From positions 14,570,001 to 14,634,000 of the forward strand of contig CM082578.2 of NCBI GenBank assembly GCA_040954595.2: a stretch of 64,000 nucleotides of DNA. Direction: 5' to 3'. Each line of letters begins with the position of its first letter. Position 1 is the first letter of the stretch. Source of the stretch: Balanoglossus misakiensis (lineage: Eukaryota > Hemichordata). Shown here piece by piece: positions 1 through 11,650 of this stretch. Under the pieces are notes generated by a model. It was not told the origin of the DNA and made no database searches. It saw only the letters and a list, made by a program, of their open reading frames with translations. The translations under genes and the position numbers were made by a program.

Positions 1-1380
1 GGGACATTACAGCAAAGAGTACATGAACAAATTTTGAAGAGGTTAAGTCTTCTTCACAACGGTGAAAATGGCTTCAGAAACGCGATGGGGACAGCGGAGC
101 CGAGTGGGAACACTGAAAGAAATCTGCAAAATGTGAGCAACGCAAATTATGGGAAAAACAAGATCTCTGAGAAAGATGCTAAACTTCTGCTTGCCATTTT
201 GAAACGTGAGCAAGGAACAATTCGACTTTTGGAGAGTTTTGAAAGAGAGTACATCGCTAAGTACGGTACTTTGCCGTCCAATACTGACGACATTTTCAGA
301 AGTCGCCCCGCTAGGGTTAGTCCATATTATGGCTTGCCGCTACCGAACGAAAGAAACAGTTCGTCCTTCCCGGCGAGGCCAAGAGTCCCTTTAGCGTACC
401 TACCGACCTGCTGGTGTCAATCATCGCGCCCCCAAACGACTTACGTGGGTCAACGACTGCAATGCCAGAGCAACTGCTGCCCGTACGATTATGATGCGCG
501 ATACCGAACGGGCATGATGGAAGCGGCTGATACGCATCCCAGTCACGGTGACGAGCAAACCATGAGACGGGTTGCTCCAATCGGCCTAAGGGATATAAGT
601 GCGCCCTCCTTTGTCGCCGATCCAAGATCAAAGAAAGACGAGCGGATCACAACGGATACCAAAGCTCCGTCCTCGGTCGCGGCGCGGTGTACACCACCGT
701 TTCTGAATGCCGTGCCCCCTGTTCCAATCATCGACAAGTCTTCGAGTATTTTGGAGCAAATCGATCAAATGAGCAAATCGAAACTGGCAGAACTCCAACG
801 GAACTGGGTTTACGACATGAATAATGACGACAGCAAATCGTCGTCCTTTCGCCAGCGGCGAAGCGACGAAAACACCCCCCATAGAAACATTTCGACGAAT
901 CCTGCAAAATCGGAAAAGTCAGAAAAGACAGCAGAGAAAAGTGCAACCAGAAACGGCGACACAGTTTCACAAGAACAACACGGTGTGAAAACGCCTCAAG
1001 AGAAGCGATCGACTCTCAGTGAAATCGGGGATATTATTCGGTCTCGTTCGCGCTCTCTGGCTTTATCGGCAAAACGACCGAGCTCAGGTCCGGACAGTCA
1101 TGCGCCGAACCCAAAACGAATGGCCCAGACTCATTCCCAGTCTGGACACTTGGGGGACAAGCCGGAATTCCAGCTCTTCAGTGAAGCCGTAAGGAACGAA
1201 AACCCCGCTATTTCAAAGTTGCTTTTCAGCGTTCATGAGAACTCCGCTTCAATGACCCCCGCTAGTACCGCAACACAACAAGGCAGGCGTGTACCAGTGC
1301 ATGTTCTGACATTCGATACGGAATGCCAGGAGACAGTCGCCTGTGCTTGCAGGAAAACACTAACAGGCGCAAAGCAGTGA
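1..1380 (+). CDS. 3'-terminal coding exon of an unrecognised, probably disordered protein (partial)
   Basis: The frame is open from the first base of the window to a TGA at 1378-1380, about 459 codons, with no in-frame stop upstream. The gene therefore probably continues to the left. The first in-frame ATG is at 85, giving 431 residues if translation starts there; an ATG start is not proven. I do not recognise the family. After that ATG there is a short charged, helix-prone stretch (around LLAILKREQGTIRLLESF). The rest is rich in Ser, Pro, Arg, Lys and Thr, with an SR-like run (RSRSRSLALS) and Lys/Glu-rich patches (KSEKSEKTAEK). A Cys-containing patch lies about 100 codons after the ATG. Base composition is more GC-rich than the flanks, which supports real coding. 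A GA-rich 3'UTR and an AATAAA follow. It could be a nuclear or scaffold protein, but no function can be assigned from sequence alone. Confidence 0.6.
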   Translation, partial: GTLQQRVHEQILKRLSLLHNGENGFRNAMGTAEPSGNTERNLQNVSNANYGKNKISEKDAKLLLAILKREQGTIRLLESFEREYIAKYGTLPSNTDDIFRSRPARVSPYYGLPLPNERNSSSFPARPRVPLAYLPTCWCQSSRPQTTYVGQRLQCQSNCCPYDYDARYRTGMMEAADTHPSHGDEQTMRRVAPIGLRDISAPSFVADPRSKKDERITTDTKAPSSVAARCTPPFLNAVPPVPIIDKSSSILEQIDQMSKSKLAELQRNWVYDMNNDDSKSSSFRQRRSDENTPHRNISTNPAKSEKSEKTAEKSATRNGDTVSQEQHGVKTPQEKRSTLSEIGDIIRSRSRSLALSAKRPSSGPDSHAPNPKRMAQTHSQSGHLGDKPEFQLFSEAVRNENPAISKLLFSVHENSASMTPASTATQQGRRVPVHVLTFDTECQETVACACRKTLTGAKQ

Positions 1381-1460
1381 GGGCACGGACTGGTGACAAT
1401 TTTTTTTATCGTATGCTGTTAATCAAACGCTCTAGACAATAGAATCGGCCAAGTTTACGG

Positions 1461-1530
1461 CAAGAGAGGAAGAGGGAGGGGGAGTGAGAGAATGAGAGAG
1501 AGAGGGAGAGGGAGAATAAGAGAGAGATAA
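1461..1530. repeat. GA-rich simple repeat in the 3'UTR of the first gene
   Basis: About 70 bp of impure (GA)n/(GGGA)n purine-rich sequence lie about 80 bp after the stop codon at 1380 and before the polyadenylation signal at 1750. Confidence 0.8.
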
Positions 1531-1749
1531 TTGCTTTAAATTTAAATTAGAAGTTAGAATGTTAGCGAAGTCTTCAGTTGAATTGCTAGATACTATTTAT
1601 ATACCCTGGATATAACAAATGTAAGCTTTACAAGAGTCGTAAGTTTTATTCATTTTTTTCACTTTTGGGACTATTTATCTTCATAGTGTTCTGCGCATGA
1701 CCTGTTATTGCTTTTCATACATGTATGTCTTGATATTGTCTTCTGACTG

Positions 1750-1755
1750 AATAAA
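1750..1755 (+). promoter_or_regulatory. Polyadenylation signal AATAAA for the first gene
   Basis: A canonical AATAAA lies 370 bp after the stop codon at 1380, followed by T-rich sequence (tgattgttttgct). It would end a 3'UTR of about 390 bp. From here to about 2130 I see nothing but AT-rich intergenic sequence. Confidence 0.55.
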
Positions 1756-2132
1756 AAACTGGGAAAAATGATTGTTTTGCTCTATGTCTCATGCCTATTG
1801 TGGGTCGGTCTCAAGCTCTTGAGATTAGTATGGCAACTCAAACATTTTTATTCTATTGTTTTTGAGTGGGTGGATATTATGCGAACAACCCCCAAATCCA
1901 AGTAACGCAACTACTTACCTTGTTTAACGTCTCGATCTTATGCCATTGTATCTGATAGAACTCTGATTACAGTCTGTTTTTGTTTGTCTTCTCTTTGTTA
2001 ATATTTTCTGTTGCATCACTTATCATTGGGTGAATACTAATTAAAGTTGAGAATGTTATTGGACAATATTGTGACCTTCAAGATATCGTATACTTCGGTA
2101 AATGCAATCACACCGATTTGAAGTGTATGTAT

Positions 2133-2178
2133 ACGTCATCTCTCACGTCATTGATACTGTGCGTACGGCGCTTTATAG
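2133..2178 (+). promoter_or_regulatory. Candidate promoter of CLCA copy 1
   Basis: Two ACGTCA boxes (CRE/ATF half-sites) lie at 2133-2138 and 2145-2150. A TATA-like ctttatagg follows at 2171-2179, about 50 bp before the ATG at 2230. Motif matching only; this short spacing would give a 5'UTR of a few tens of bases. Confidence 0.3.
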
Positions 2179-2229
2179 GAATCTACGCCAACGTCGAAGT
2201 TAGCATTTGCCAGTGAGATTATTATTGAA

Positions 2230-5200
2230 ATGGCATTGTTAACCCGTTGTGTCGGTTTCTGGTTGTTATGCGGTATTGTCATGATGACAACAGCGAATCG
2301 CAATCCGGTTCACCTGACAGACAACATATATTCTACTGTCTTGGTTGCTATCAATGAAAATGTGCCGGAGGACCATCGCCTGATCGATAATATCAAGGTA
2401 AAGACAGAAATGTCGATCCGTCGAACCATTTTTGACACATGATCTTTATAGATAGAGTCTGTAAAGTCTAAAACCAAAATCGACACGAGAATGGCAGCCT
2501 AAGTCCATTTGCCAAGGTGGTGGCGCTGCATGTTACACGTACATCCAGGACTCTTTTGTCGAATTTGTATTTCTCGTCAAAGACTGCTGGTGGAAACTTC
2601 CACAAATTGTACATTTTCGTAAAGCTGAAAACGGCCTACTTTTTTCAAACTGATCACAACCACATCTTGCTTTGAGTACGTTTTTGACAGAGAAAATATT
2701 TTTTATTTACGATATAGAATCAAAGATTACAGTTTCTGATGATTCCGACGCTGACCATTCTGTCATGTTCAGGGTCTGCTACTGTGAGGAAACGTCATCC
2801 GTCTTTATGACTTGACAATATTAGATCGTTCACAATCAGAAATCACCTATTGTAATCGTGATAACAATGACATGTCATGTTTGACCAGCAAACAATATCT
2901 TTTCTGTTCTTTGGGGTAAAGTTCAAGCAAACCGAATATATTCTCTGTATATTAAATCAGCTGTATTGCGTATGAGGACACTTTATTCTTACTATATACC
3001 AAACTCACTAATGTAGTATTTTAGATGGATATATCATGGACAGTTTCATAGTGACGACGATAATGCCTTGAACCATGCTGCATTGCAAATAAGTCTACCA
3101 AAGAAATCCGCCGTTGAAAATCGTAATGAGCTCTGCCCCATGCCAAGTTTACCAATCTAATCTGTTGATAGTCCGAACTAATTGCATTCAAATGTGGAAA
3201 CTAATACGGGTTTATAATAGCTAACTCGCGGTGTCTACTCCGGATTAAAACAAATTACATGGTAATTCCAAGATAAATCATTACAATCAGTGAGGTGATT
3301 GGGGTAGATTTCATCAACGTTTACTCAAGCGTCAGAAATACTCAAGGAATTCGCCATCATACCTGCCCCTCCCCTCTTCTCTTCAATAGGATATATTTAC
3401 AGGTGCTTCAGCGCGTCTGTACGAAGCAACCAATCAGCGTGCTCGCTTTGGTAACATCACCATTCTAATACCGAAGACTTGGAGCGACAACATTACGTCA
3501 TTGAGAGCCAACACAGAGAGATACGACATTGCCAATGTCATTGTTGACCATGAAAATCCAGATTATGGCGACAACCCATATGCTAAGCAACCCTATGGAT
3601 GTGGAGAAAAGGCAGAATATGTACATTTGACTCCAAAGTGGATAGTGGACCGAGAATACTCGCTCTGGTATTGGGGTGACTCCGGTAATTATGAAAATCA
3701 GCTCGTTAACGTTCATGATAGATTGGCCTTCACAAACGTGTCTAATTTTGCAACTTTGGACCACAAACCGTTACGACATAAGAAACTGAAAAGGCGTAAA
3801 TGTGGTATATGCCGCTTTCCTCACGTACAGTTCCAGTAGTGTCTTTTCTACGATGATCTCAAGCAGTTTCGTAACGTTCTTAATATAGCCTCACGTACGC
3901 CTATAGTGGGCGCTCGATTTTCCAATGAGTCATTGTCCGTGCGAAGGAACGTCCACAGGCAAACGTTTATTTGCGCTTTCGCTGTGCTATGTTTTGCTTT
4001 CATTGTCATGATACAAATGCATTCCAATTAAACTGTTATACCGCCTCTTTTCTCTCAAACACTGACCATCCAAGGTAAAGTTATAGTTCACGAGTGGGGC
4101 CATCTACAATGGGGCCTCTTCGACGAATATCCCATTGAAGAAGGCGGCTATTTCTACTTAGACCCAAATGGCCGGGTTGAACCTACCAGATGTTCTCAAT
4201 CCATCACTGGTATCTCTCTTGACATCAACAACGGCTGGAAGGCTTGCAACACTGATCCCGATTCTGGAATACTACCAGATCCTGGCTGTATGTTTTTCCC
4301 GGATCTAGACAACGATGGTACAGGAGGTTACATGTACGCGAATTATCTGGATAGTGTAAGTGGGTTCTGTCATGTAATCATTCAGTGCGACCATTTCATC
4401 CTGTCACCCCCAGTTTCCTATATAGAGGTCCAGTTTACCATAGAAAACAATACATTTGGACCAAACCATTGTGGCTAAAGGGTTAAATCAACGATACAGA
4501 CGGAACGTAATGGTCCCATCTCGAAGTCAATTATTCACAGGGCCAATCTAAATTTATAACGTGATTACTTTGATATAAACTTGTCTCCTACAGGTGGTTG
4601 CATTCTGCCATGACGATCCAGACAGAGACGTAGCGTCAAAGCACAATCGTTTTTCACCAAACAAGCACAACAAAGAATGTGATTATAGAAGTGCTTGGGA
4701 TATCATGAATTCTTCAGAGGACTTCCGTGACTCCAATCCACCGCAGCCAAATATGGACACCGAACCAACATTTAAAGTGGTCAGAGAAGCTGAATTTCGA
4801 TCGGTTTTAGTTCTGGATCTTTCAAACAGTATGAGGAATAAGGTGAGTGCGATATCATTATAAATTTAGCAATCATTTTGTTTTTGTGTAAATTTATCAA
4901 TACTATTATATACTTGGTTAAAGTGTGTGTGCAATTTTGAACTATTCGATCGATTTTACTTCTGATTCGACTAAATTTTAAGAAGCATGCAAAATCATTT
5001 GCAAGAAATAAGTGAACACAATGTAATTATTATTTTTGCAACCGTATGTTGGCGCTGTTACAGAATGACCGGGTTTACAAACAACAACGAGCTGTTGCAA
5101 CCTATATTGGCTCCACAGTTCCCCAAAACAGTTGGGTTGGCATCGTTGAGTTCAGTGATACTGGGAGGGAAATTGCACCTTTGACACAGATTGTAGATGA

Positions 5201-8076
5201 CCAAACTCGCCTGGATCTGATAGCCATGATACCTACAGAAACAACGCTTAAAACGTGCATCGGTTGTGGATTACTGACAGGAATTGAGGTAGGTTACTTT
5301 GTGAATACCGTGTCTCGCTTTCCAGATCTCGTTTTCGCTTATGCATAGTGCGCCGCTGGCGGTGGGGCCTTGCGAGGAGCAGAGTGACCAGCCTGAGTCG
5401 CGAGCGAGTCTCTCTCGTCGCTTCGCCCCACGCCATGTCCTACCGCTAGCATTTGACCGTATACTCTTTGGCGGGGGATTCATTGCTGTCTGGTTTCAAC
5501 CTGCAGGTTCTTGAAAATAGTACTTTTGGAGACGCTGCGGGCGGAATCCTGTTCCTCACAACAGATGGCAAAGAAACTATTGGACCACGCATCGGTGACG
5601 TCACTCCTGAATTGATTGCCAAAGAAGTTATCGTCGACACACTGGCATTTAGCGATGCCGCCGACCCTGCATTAGTTCAGTTGTCAGAAGACACAGGAGG
5701 GATAGCGTGTTGGTATTCAGAGAGTGACGATTCTACAGCTGTAAATGATTGCTTTGCTACTTCCGTGACAAACAGAATAAGTTCTGGCCAAGATACCCTT
5801 GTCCAGGTAATGTGTTTTCTCTCTCTCAAAGTTTTACAAACTGGATCGATCAAATAGCTGTAAAGTTTCAAGAATAGTGGGGCTACCTTCCATTCTGACC
5901 CTAACATAAAACGTGAAGTGTTTTTCCTTTGTTTGTAAACACTCATCTCAGAAGGTTTAGTGTAAATTTTGTAAAAAAAGTTACATTAGATGTAGAGACA
6001 ATAAATGATTAACAAGAGCACATTTCTACTTTCAGCTCACGAGTGGCATCGTGAAAATTGAAGGAGGCGATACCTTTACTGACCACGTGTACATTGACTC
6101 CACCATTGGAAAAGATACTACATTTTCCTTCTTCTGGGAGTTCGGGAAAGCTACAATTACGGTTTCCATGACTACACCTGGCGGTACCGTAATTGACAGC
6201 AATGATGGCCAGTATTACGGCAAATTGACCAACAACACAATTATGGTGAAAGTGAACGGAGTAGCCGAGGTTGGTAATGTTGAATATATGTATGCATTTT
6301 AATTAATCATAATATCCAAAATGTCCGTCACCAATTGATATACATGCATCATTTGCCGTACTTACAGACTGGGGCCTGGACCTATACAATTCACAACCCA
6401 GACAGCAGAGCACAGTCGGTAGAAATATCAATCACCTCTAAAGCAGCAGATTCATCATTTAGTCCAATCAGACTAAGTTCTGTGCCAGGCACAACTTCTG
6501 TAACTGTATCTCCACCAATGGTACCCATCTATGCTGATCTTAACCAAGGACATAGTCCTGTGCTAAACGCCGTAGTTATCGCCACCATAGAAAGACCCAG
6601 TCCTCACAGCAGTGTGGACCTACAACTATTCGACACAGGAACAGGTAGGGTATTTTAAATGCATCAATAACTGATATAAAGTAATTAAAGCATCTTCGCA
6701 ATCAATTTGTGTTAATCTAAAACATGCAGTCATGATTATATTTATCCAAAGTATGTGTTGCATTGTATCATAGGTGCCGACGTCACAAAAGATGACGGAA
6801 TTTATTCTGGGTATTTCATCGACTTCGTCAACGCCACATGTGCTACAGCTTGTCGTTACAATCTAAAGACGACGGCAAACGACACAGATGGTGCTGCTGA
6901 GTTGAGGGTGACTGGTCGTTTTGGCGCTCTGCCAAGAAACTACTGTAAGTATAAGTGCATAGAGCAAACAATCCTACACCCTGCCCAGCTACGACAGGGA
7001 GGAATAAGGTTTTCTCGGCTATAGGCCTACTTACCATTTATCAGTGCATAGACAATTTAGCTAGTTCGTTAAAATAATGGCAAGTTTTTTTTCTTGAAAT
7101 GCCATTCAAGAAGAACAGATCGAGTACTTCTCCATGTCGTGTTATTTTTGCAGCTGTTATACCAGAGAAAAGAGAAGCAACACCAGTCGGTTCGTTCAAT
7201 AGAGTGGCGTCGGGTGGAGTCATACAAGTGGATGATAGTGTCACCTATGTTGATTGGAGTGACCCAAATGATGATCAGTTTCCTCCATCTCGCATCGCTG
7301 ATCTACAAGTGGTTGCCACGACTACTGATGATGCCAAGGTCACACTGACATGGACGGCAGCTGGCGATGACCTTGACGTTGGAACAGGTAGGAATGCCTT
7401 GTAAAAGAAATACGGTTAAAGTATTGCAAACATTTACTAGAAAACTCAATAAAACACACATTGCTGATACACGTGTATATTTATTTATTGGTTTTCTCAA
7501 ACGTGCATTTACTTTACAGCGTCCAAGTCTGACCTCCGATACGATACTAAGTTTGATACTCTCGCCTACAACTTTGAAAATTGTTCCCAATTCACAAATG
7601 ATAACCTGACAGAAGGAAATCTCACAGACCCTCTCCCAAGCGGTCAACAGGAATTGGTGACTGTAATACTGCCATCTAGCGGTCCAGGCGTCACATATTA
7701 TTTCGCTATTCGAGCCATAGACGACGCCGGCAATACCGGACAGCCTTCGTTCATCGCACAGACCACTGTTGTTGCTTCGCCGCCCGATGAAACCACAACT
7801 GACTTACCACAGTTTTCGACAAACGAACCTACAACGATCGTGCCAAGCACTGAGCCCATAACGGACACCTACAGCGACATAGGTGGTCTGGAATCATGGC
7901 AAATCGTTCTAGTCGTGATTGCTTCGTGTATTTGTGTGTTAGTGTCAGCAGCAATCGCTATGGTTGGATACCTATGTTGCAAGAAAGTCAAAGGCCAAAC
8001 CAAAGTAACGTCTATTGACATAGAAATGAAAGATAACAGCGTCGAAGAGGGAGATCGAGTTACTTCAGAATGGTAA
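2230..8076 (+). CDS. CLCA: CLCA family secreted/membrane metalloprotease, copy 1 (11 exons)
   Basis: Coding exons: 2230-2397, 3390-3684, 4075-4355, 4594-4842, 5064-5288, 5507-5806, 6036-6269, 6368-6644, 6774-6944, 7154-7387, 7520-8076. All borders are GT/AG and the joined frame encodes 996 residues, normal for CLCA. Seen: an N-terminal signal peptide (about 1-22), the zinc-protease motif HEWGH with H160, E161, H164 and the downstream D171, a VWA domain whose MIDAS residues are DLSNS at 323-327, T395 and D426, and a beta-rich segment (about 507-730). An FnIII-like segment (about 735-890), a Thr/Pro stalk, one membrane helix (about 940-963) and a short charged tail follow. Known of the family: CLCA proteins cleave themselves through this protease and modulate TMEM16-type chloride channels; I infer the same here. 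The exon 7 donor (gttggt) is weak. Introns are otherwise unremarkable; intron 1 (992 bp) holds no other gene. The ATG was chosen because it begins the signal peptide and matches copy 2. Confidence 0.93.
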
Positions 8077-8106
8077 AATCAATCGTATTACGAATATCGG
8101 ATAAAC

Positions 8107-8112
8107 ATTAAA
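8107..8112 (+). promoter_or_regulatory. Possible polyadenylation signal ATTAAA of CLCA copy 1
   Basis: The variant signal ATTAAA lies only 31 bp after the stop codon at 8076. I saw no canonical AATAAA between the stop and about 8500. The very short 3'UTR makes this uncertain. Confidence 0.3.
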
Positions 8113-8579
8113 TAACTAGCAACATGAATACTTCAAAGCTTCATATTTTCGTGCATAATGTATGGTTGAATAGAATGGTTGTTTGTGTGTTGGTGTGGTG
8201 GCTGAACTGAGTCTCGTTCACACACAAGTTTGTGGTTTCAGTCCAATCAATCAATGAAAGTTGTGTTTACAATGTAAGGTAGCGGGTAGAGTCTCTAATT
8301 TACATACGTGTATTGTCCAAAGGGCGTATGCAAGTCTCCGACATGTGGTGGCGCACTTTTTTGCTTTGATCTTCCGCATCTCGAATATTTCGGAAGTGGA
8401 ATCGTTTGATATTTAAAATGTCTTGCAAAATACGACAAAAAGCGATTCGAAATTTAAACAGCTTTATTGCAGCACGTTTGACTTGAGACACGTCAGAGCA
8501 ATATTTTTCAAAAATCTCGAAGCATTTGAAAGCTCGCCGCTGATTGGTTCAAGTCACCTGGACCACCCGAACTTGCAAA

Positions 8580-8715
8580 TTTCCTTCTCGTCATCCGGGC
8601 ATTTTAGTAGAGGATGGTCACGCTGCTGTACGGAGTTAGTGCGTGTAGTGCGGAGCCTGCGTTTTGGTGCGGATGCGGAACGACCCTGAACCGTTTCCTT
8701 GCTGTAAATTCCGCG
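8580..8715 (+). other. Possible first exon of a spliced, probably non-coding transcript
   Basis: This stretch is more GC-rich than its flanks and ends in a near-consensus splice donor (ccgcg|gtaagtaaag at 8715/8716). The next strong acceptor is at 9375-9376 (poly-T, then tcacag). It has no useful open frame. Together with the exon-like modules downstream it could begin a multi-exon transcript. This is inference from splice-site-like sequence only. The 8113-8579 interval holds nothing else I can name. Confidence 0.22.
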
Positions 8716-9660
8716 GTAAGTAAAGTAACAGAAGTAGAAACAATTACTCAATTATTGACCTGACACGCAGGTTACATCTAGGCGAGATGCGGACAGAAAA
8801 AACGCACGTTTTATACGTTACAAGTAGTCCCCGACGTTTGTCCGACGAACACTGAAAAAGGACACGCCTTAAGGTCGCACGCTGGAGTCGGTGCTGTTTT
8901 ATTCCACGCTTTCGCCGATACTCAATTTGAGATTCACTTTATCAGCCTAGTCGGTGTTGTAGCTCAACGGTTTGTGGGCCTGTTGGTGTACATTCAAAAC
9001 ACGATATAGTTTCTCCGGAAGGGGGGGGGGGGGTCTGTGGATTGGTAGCGGAATCACGTGCGGTCAGCGTGGTTTTGAGCGACAACAAATTTCACACACA
9101 ACATTAAACAATTGAAAAAATACGCATTGCGCAAGCTTTGAAATGCTTTATTTCGACCAGTTTGTGGTGTGCTCAAGCTTTTCTGAAAACGTACTGGTAA
9201 TAACTTTAATTTCATTTCTTCATTTGGACCACGTCGTTCTTGGTGGTATTTCATGAAACATTTATTCTTTAGTGAATGTATTAGCATCCTAACTTATGCT
9301 CCAGCTGGTCATTCAGCTCAGTGAAAAGGTTGACTTGTTTTTTGTTAACTTTTTTATATCATTTTTTTTTTCACAGAAGCCTGCTGCAAGTCGACAATCC
9401 TGAGTGAAGACAGAGGATTAATAAGTGAGAGGTGTATACATTCTAGCCCCAGTGGAAATTTTTTTCCCATGATTTTCGTTGCAAATTCAGGATTTTTCAT
9501 TTAACGTGGCCCCTTTGAAGTTTTGTTCGATTCTGGCTGGTGCCGGTAGCCAGCTCAGCGAACCGCTTTCGCCCCAAACCTGCAGAATGTTACAATATGG
9601 ATGCTATATGAACGTGACTGCTCGGTGTAGTCACAGACAAGTTCATCGGCTTTGAATGTT

Positions 9661-9690
9661 GTTGTGTGTGTGCGCGCATGTGTGTGTCAA
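9661..9690. repeat. Short (TG)n-rich tract
   Basis: An impure TG/CG dinucleotide run (tgtgtgtgtgcgcgcatgtg) directly follows the first copy of the hairpin module. Confidence 0.6.
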
Positions 9691-9884
9691 GGTAAGTTGT
9701 ACATGTATATTTCCGGCCATGCAACTGTGACTACATGAGGTAAGCGCCTTGTATGTTCCATGGCTGAGTGAAGAACAGTGGACTTCAATCAAGATTAACA
9801 AGTAAGATTTAATGAACAAGCGCGTAATATATTGGGGGGTCCCTTAGGTTATTTTCCTATTCTAATTAGCCTAATTACGCGGTA

Positions 9885-10068
9885 AATAATAATAATATAG
9901 GTTGTGTAGGTTTTCATAAAACGTATTAACATGTAAATTAATCCGCGATATAATAATATAGGTGGTGTAGGTTTTCATAAACGAATTCACATGTAAATTA
10001 ATCCGCGATATAATAATAATAATATAGGTGGTGTAGGTTTTCATAAAAGTATTCACTGTAAATTCAAC
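9885..10068. repeat. Tandem repeat of about 61-66 bp, three copies
   Basis: Three AT-rich units share the phrase ataggtggtgtaggttttc, seen at 9897, 9958 and 10024 (the first with one base different), and a tail atgtaaattaatccgcgata in the first two. A variable number of TAA triplets accounts for the spacing of 61 and 66 bp. Confidence 0.85.
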
Positions 10069-10109
10069 CATCACTGTGCCGAGTGGAGTACTATTCTACG
10101 GCAGGCTTT

Positions 10110-10620
10110 TTTTGTTGCTCCGTTTCGGTTTTGGTGTAAATAACGGTCGTGGAGTGTCCGGGCGTAAATGGAAGTACTCCTGTCAGCTTTTTTTATCCGT
10201 TTTTTGGTTGTTGTTTTTTTGCTGCTCCGTTTCGGTCTTGGTGTACATAATGGTCGTGGAATGTCAGGGCGTAGATGCAAGTTCTCGTGTTGGCTTTTTT
10301 ATCCGTGTTTTGCTGCTCCGTTTCGGTTTTTGTGTACATAATGGTCGTGGAATGTCAGGGCGTAGATGCAATCACTCGTGTCGGCTTTTTTCTCCGTTTT
10401 CGCTGCTCCGTTTCCAGTATTGGTGTAAACAACGGTCGTGGAGTGTCCGGACGTAGATGCAAGTACTCGTGTCGGCTTTTTCCTCCGTTTACGCTGCTCC
10501 GTTTCCGGTATTGGTGTAAACAACGGTCGTGGAGTGTCCGAGCGTAGATGCAAGTACTCGTGTCGGCTTTTTCCTCCGTTTTCGCTGCTCCGTTTCGGTT
10601 TTTTTCGTGACTCTGGTTCG
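10110..10620. repeat. 90-91 bp minisatellite, array 1
   Basis: The phrase gctgctccgttt recurs at 10221, 10312, 10402, 10493 and 10584, a period of 90-91 bp. A degenerate first unit starts near 10114. Each unit contains ggtcgtggagtgtcc and gtagatgcaagtactcgtg with a T-rich run. ORFs on both strands here are products of the repeat. Confidence 0.9.
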
Positions 10621-11006
10621 CGAGAATGAAGATATCCAGAAGACTAGTGAACGCTACGAGTTTTTAACCAAGATCACTGAAGATGTCGAGTCTTAAACAG
10701 GCAAGTGATACAGTAACAAATTGTTTTCATGATTTTAGTTCAAACTGTATATTTCATTGTTTTTTCTTTGGTTGTGACTGGTACCGGTACCCAGTTCGAT
10801 AAACCGATTTCGCAAAAACACGCAGAATGTAACAATATCGATTCTATATGTGGATGTCATTTCAGTGTTTTAAAACCAACATGACAGCTTTGTGCAAGTT
10901 CATTTTATTTTGGCACCAACAAGTTCATGGGCAACTGAAGTTTAAACTTACCAGAGGTGTTTCAAGTACAAGGAGACATTCCATTTACACACTTAATTTA
11001 TTTTAG

Positions 11007-11114
11007 GGGTACCATGGATGATGCCAAGATGATTGCCAACCAGTATAGTGGATGGTCAAACATTATGTTCCATGGCCGAGTGAAGACTAAAGGTTTCAAG
11101 CAAGATTTAAAACG
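11007..11114 (+). other. Exon-like segment with open frame (module copy)
   Basis: The segment starts after a good acceptor (tttattttag) and ends before a good donor (gtaagag). From the ATG at 11014 it reads MDDAKMIANQYSGW and stays open to the donor, because the TGA found in other module copies is CGA here. The same opening phrase occurs at 11980-12040 and 12979-13054. I recognise no protein family. It could be a coding micro-exon or a non-coding exon open by chance. Confidence 0.3.
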
Positions 11115-11279
11115 GTAAGAGATATATAAATTAAAAACCAAGAGATTTGGGTTCAATACTAATTGGTATAGTTACTAATTTAAGCTAAATAATTTTGCAC
11201 ACACACGCGGTATGTAATGGGTACTATGGGATCATAAATGTATTTACCTGTACATCAAACCGTAACTTTGCCTAGTGGA

Positions 11280-11650
11280 GGTACTATTTTGGTGTAAATA
11301 TCGGTCGTGGAGTGTCCGGGCGTAGATGCAAGTACTCGTGTCGGCTTTTTTCTCCGTTTTCGCTGCTTCGTTCGGTTTTGGTGTAAATATCGGTCGTGGA
11401 GTGTCCGGGCGTAGATGCAAGTACTCGTGTCGGCTTTTTTCTCCGTTTTCGCTGCTTCGTTCGGTTTTGGTGTAAATATCGGTCGTGGAGTGTCCGGGCG
11501 TAGATGCAAGTACTCGTGTCGGCTTTTTTCTCCGTTTTCGCTGCTCCGTTCGGTTTTGGTGTAAACAACGGTCGTGGAGTGTCCGGACGAAGATGCAAGT
11601 ACTCGTGTCGGTTTTTTTCTTCGTTTTCGCTGCTCCGTTCGGTTCTTTTC
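11280..11650. repeat. 89 bp minisatellite, array 2 (same family as array 1)
   Basis: The phrase gctgctycgttcgg recurs at 11362, 11451, 11540 and 11629, a period of exactly 89 bp. Units are clearly homologous to those at 10110-10620 and more uniform. The sequence after both arrays also matches (gcgagaatgaagatatc, then gaagactagtg), so the array was duplicated together with its flank. Confidence 0.9.

Noticed and set aside
5453-5857. ORF starting before CLCA copy 1 exon 6 and running into the next intron
   Set aside because: Only 5507-5806 matches the paralogues; the rest is intron read-through.
5248-5946. Minus-strand ORFs overlapping CLCA copy 1 exons
   Set aside because: They are shadows of the plus-strand exons, whose frames and splice sites are conserved in three copies.
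8196-8243. tRNA-like A box (tggctgaactgag) and B box (ggtttcagtcc)
   Set aside because: The spacing would suit a tRNA or tRNA-derived SINE, but I could not fold acceptor and anticodon arms. No second copy was seen in the window.
8950-9010. Possible tRNA starting near gttgtagctcaacgg
   Set aside because: Only an A-box match; no T-arm follows.
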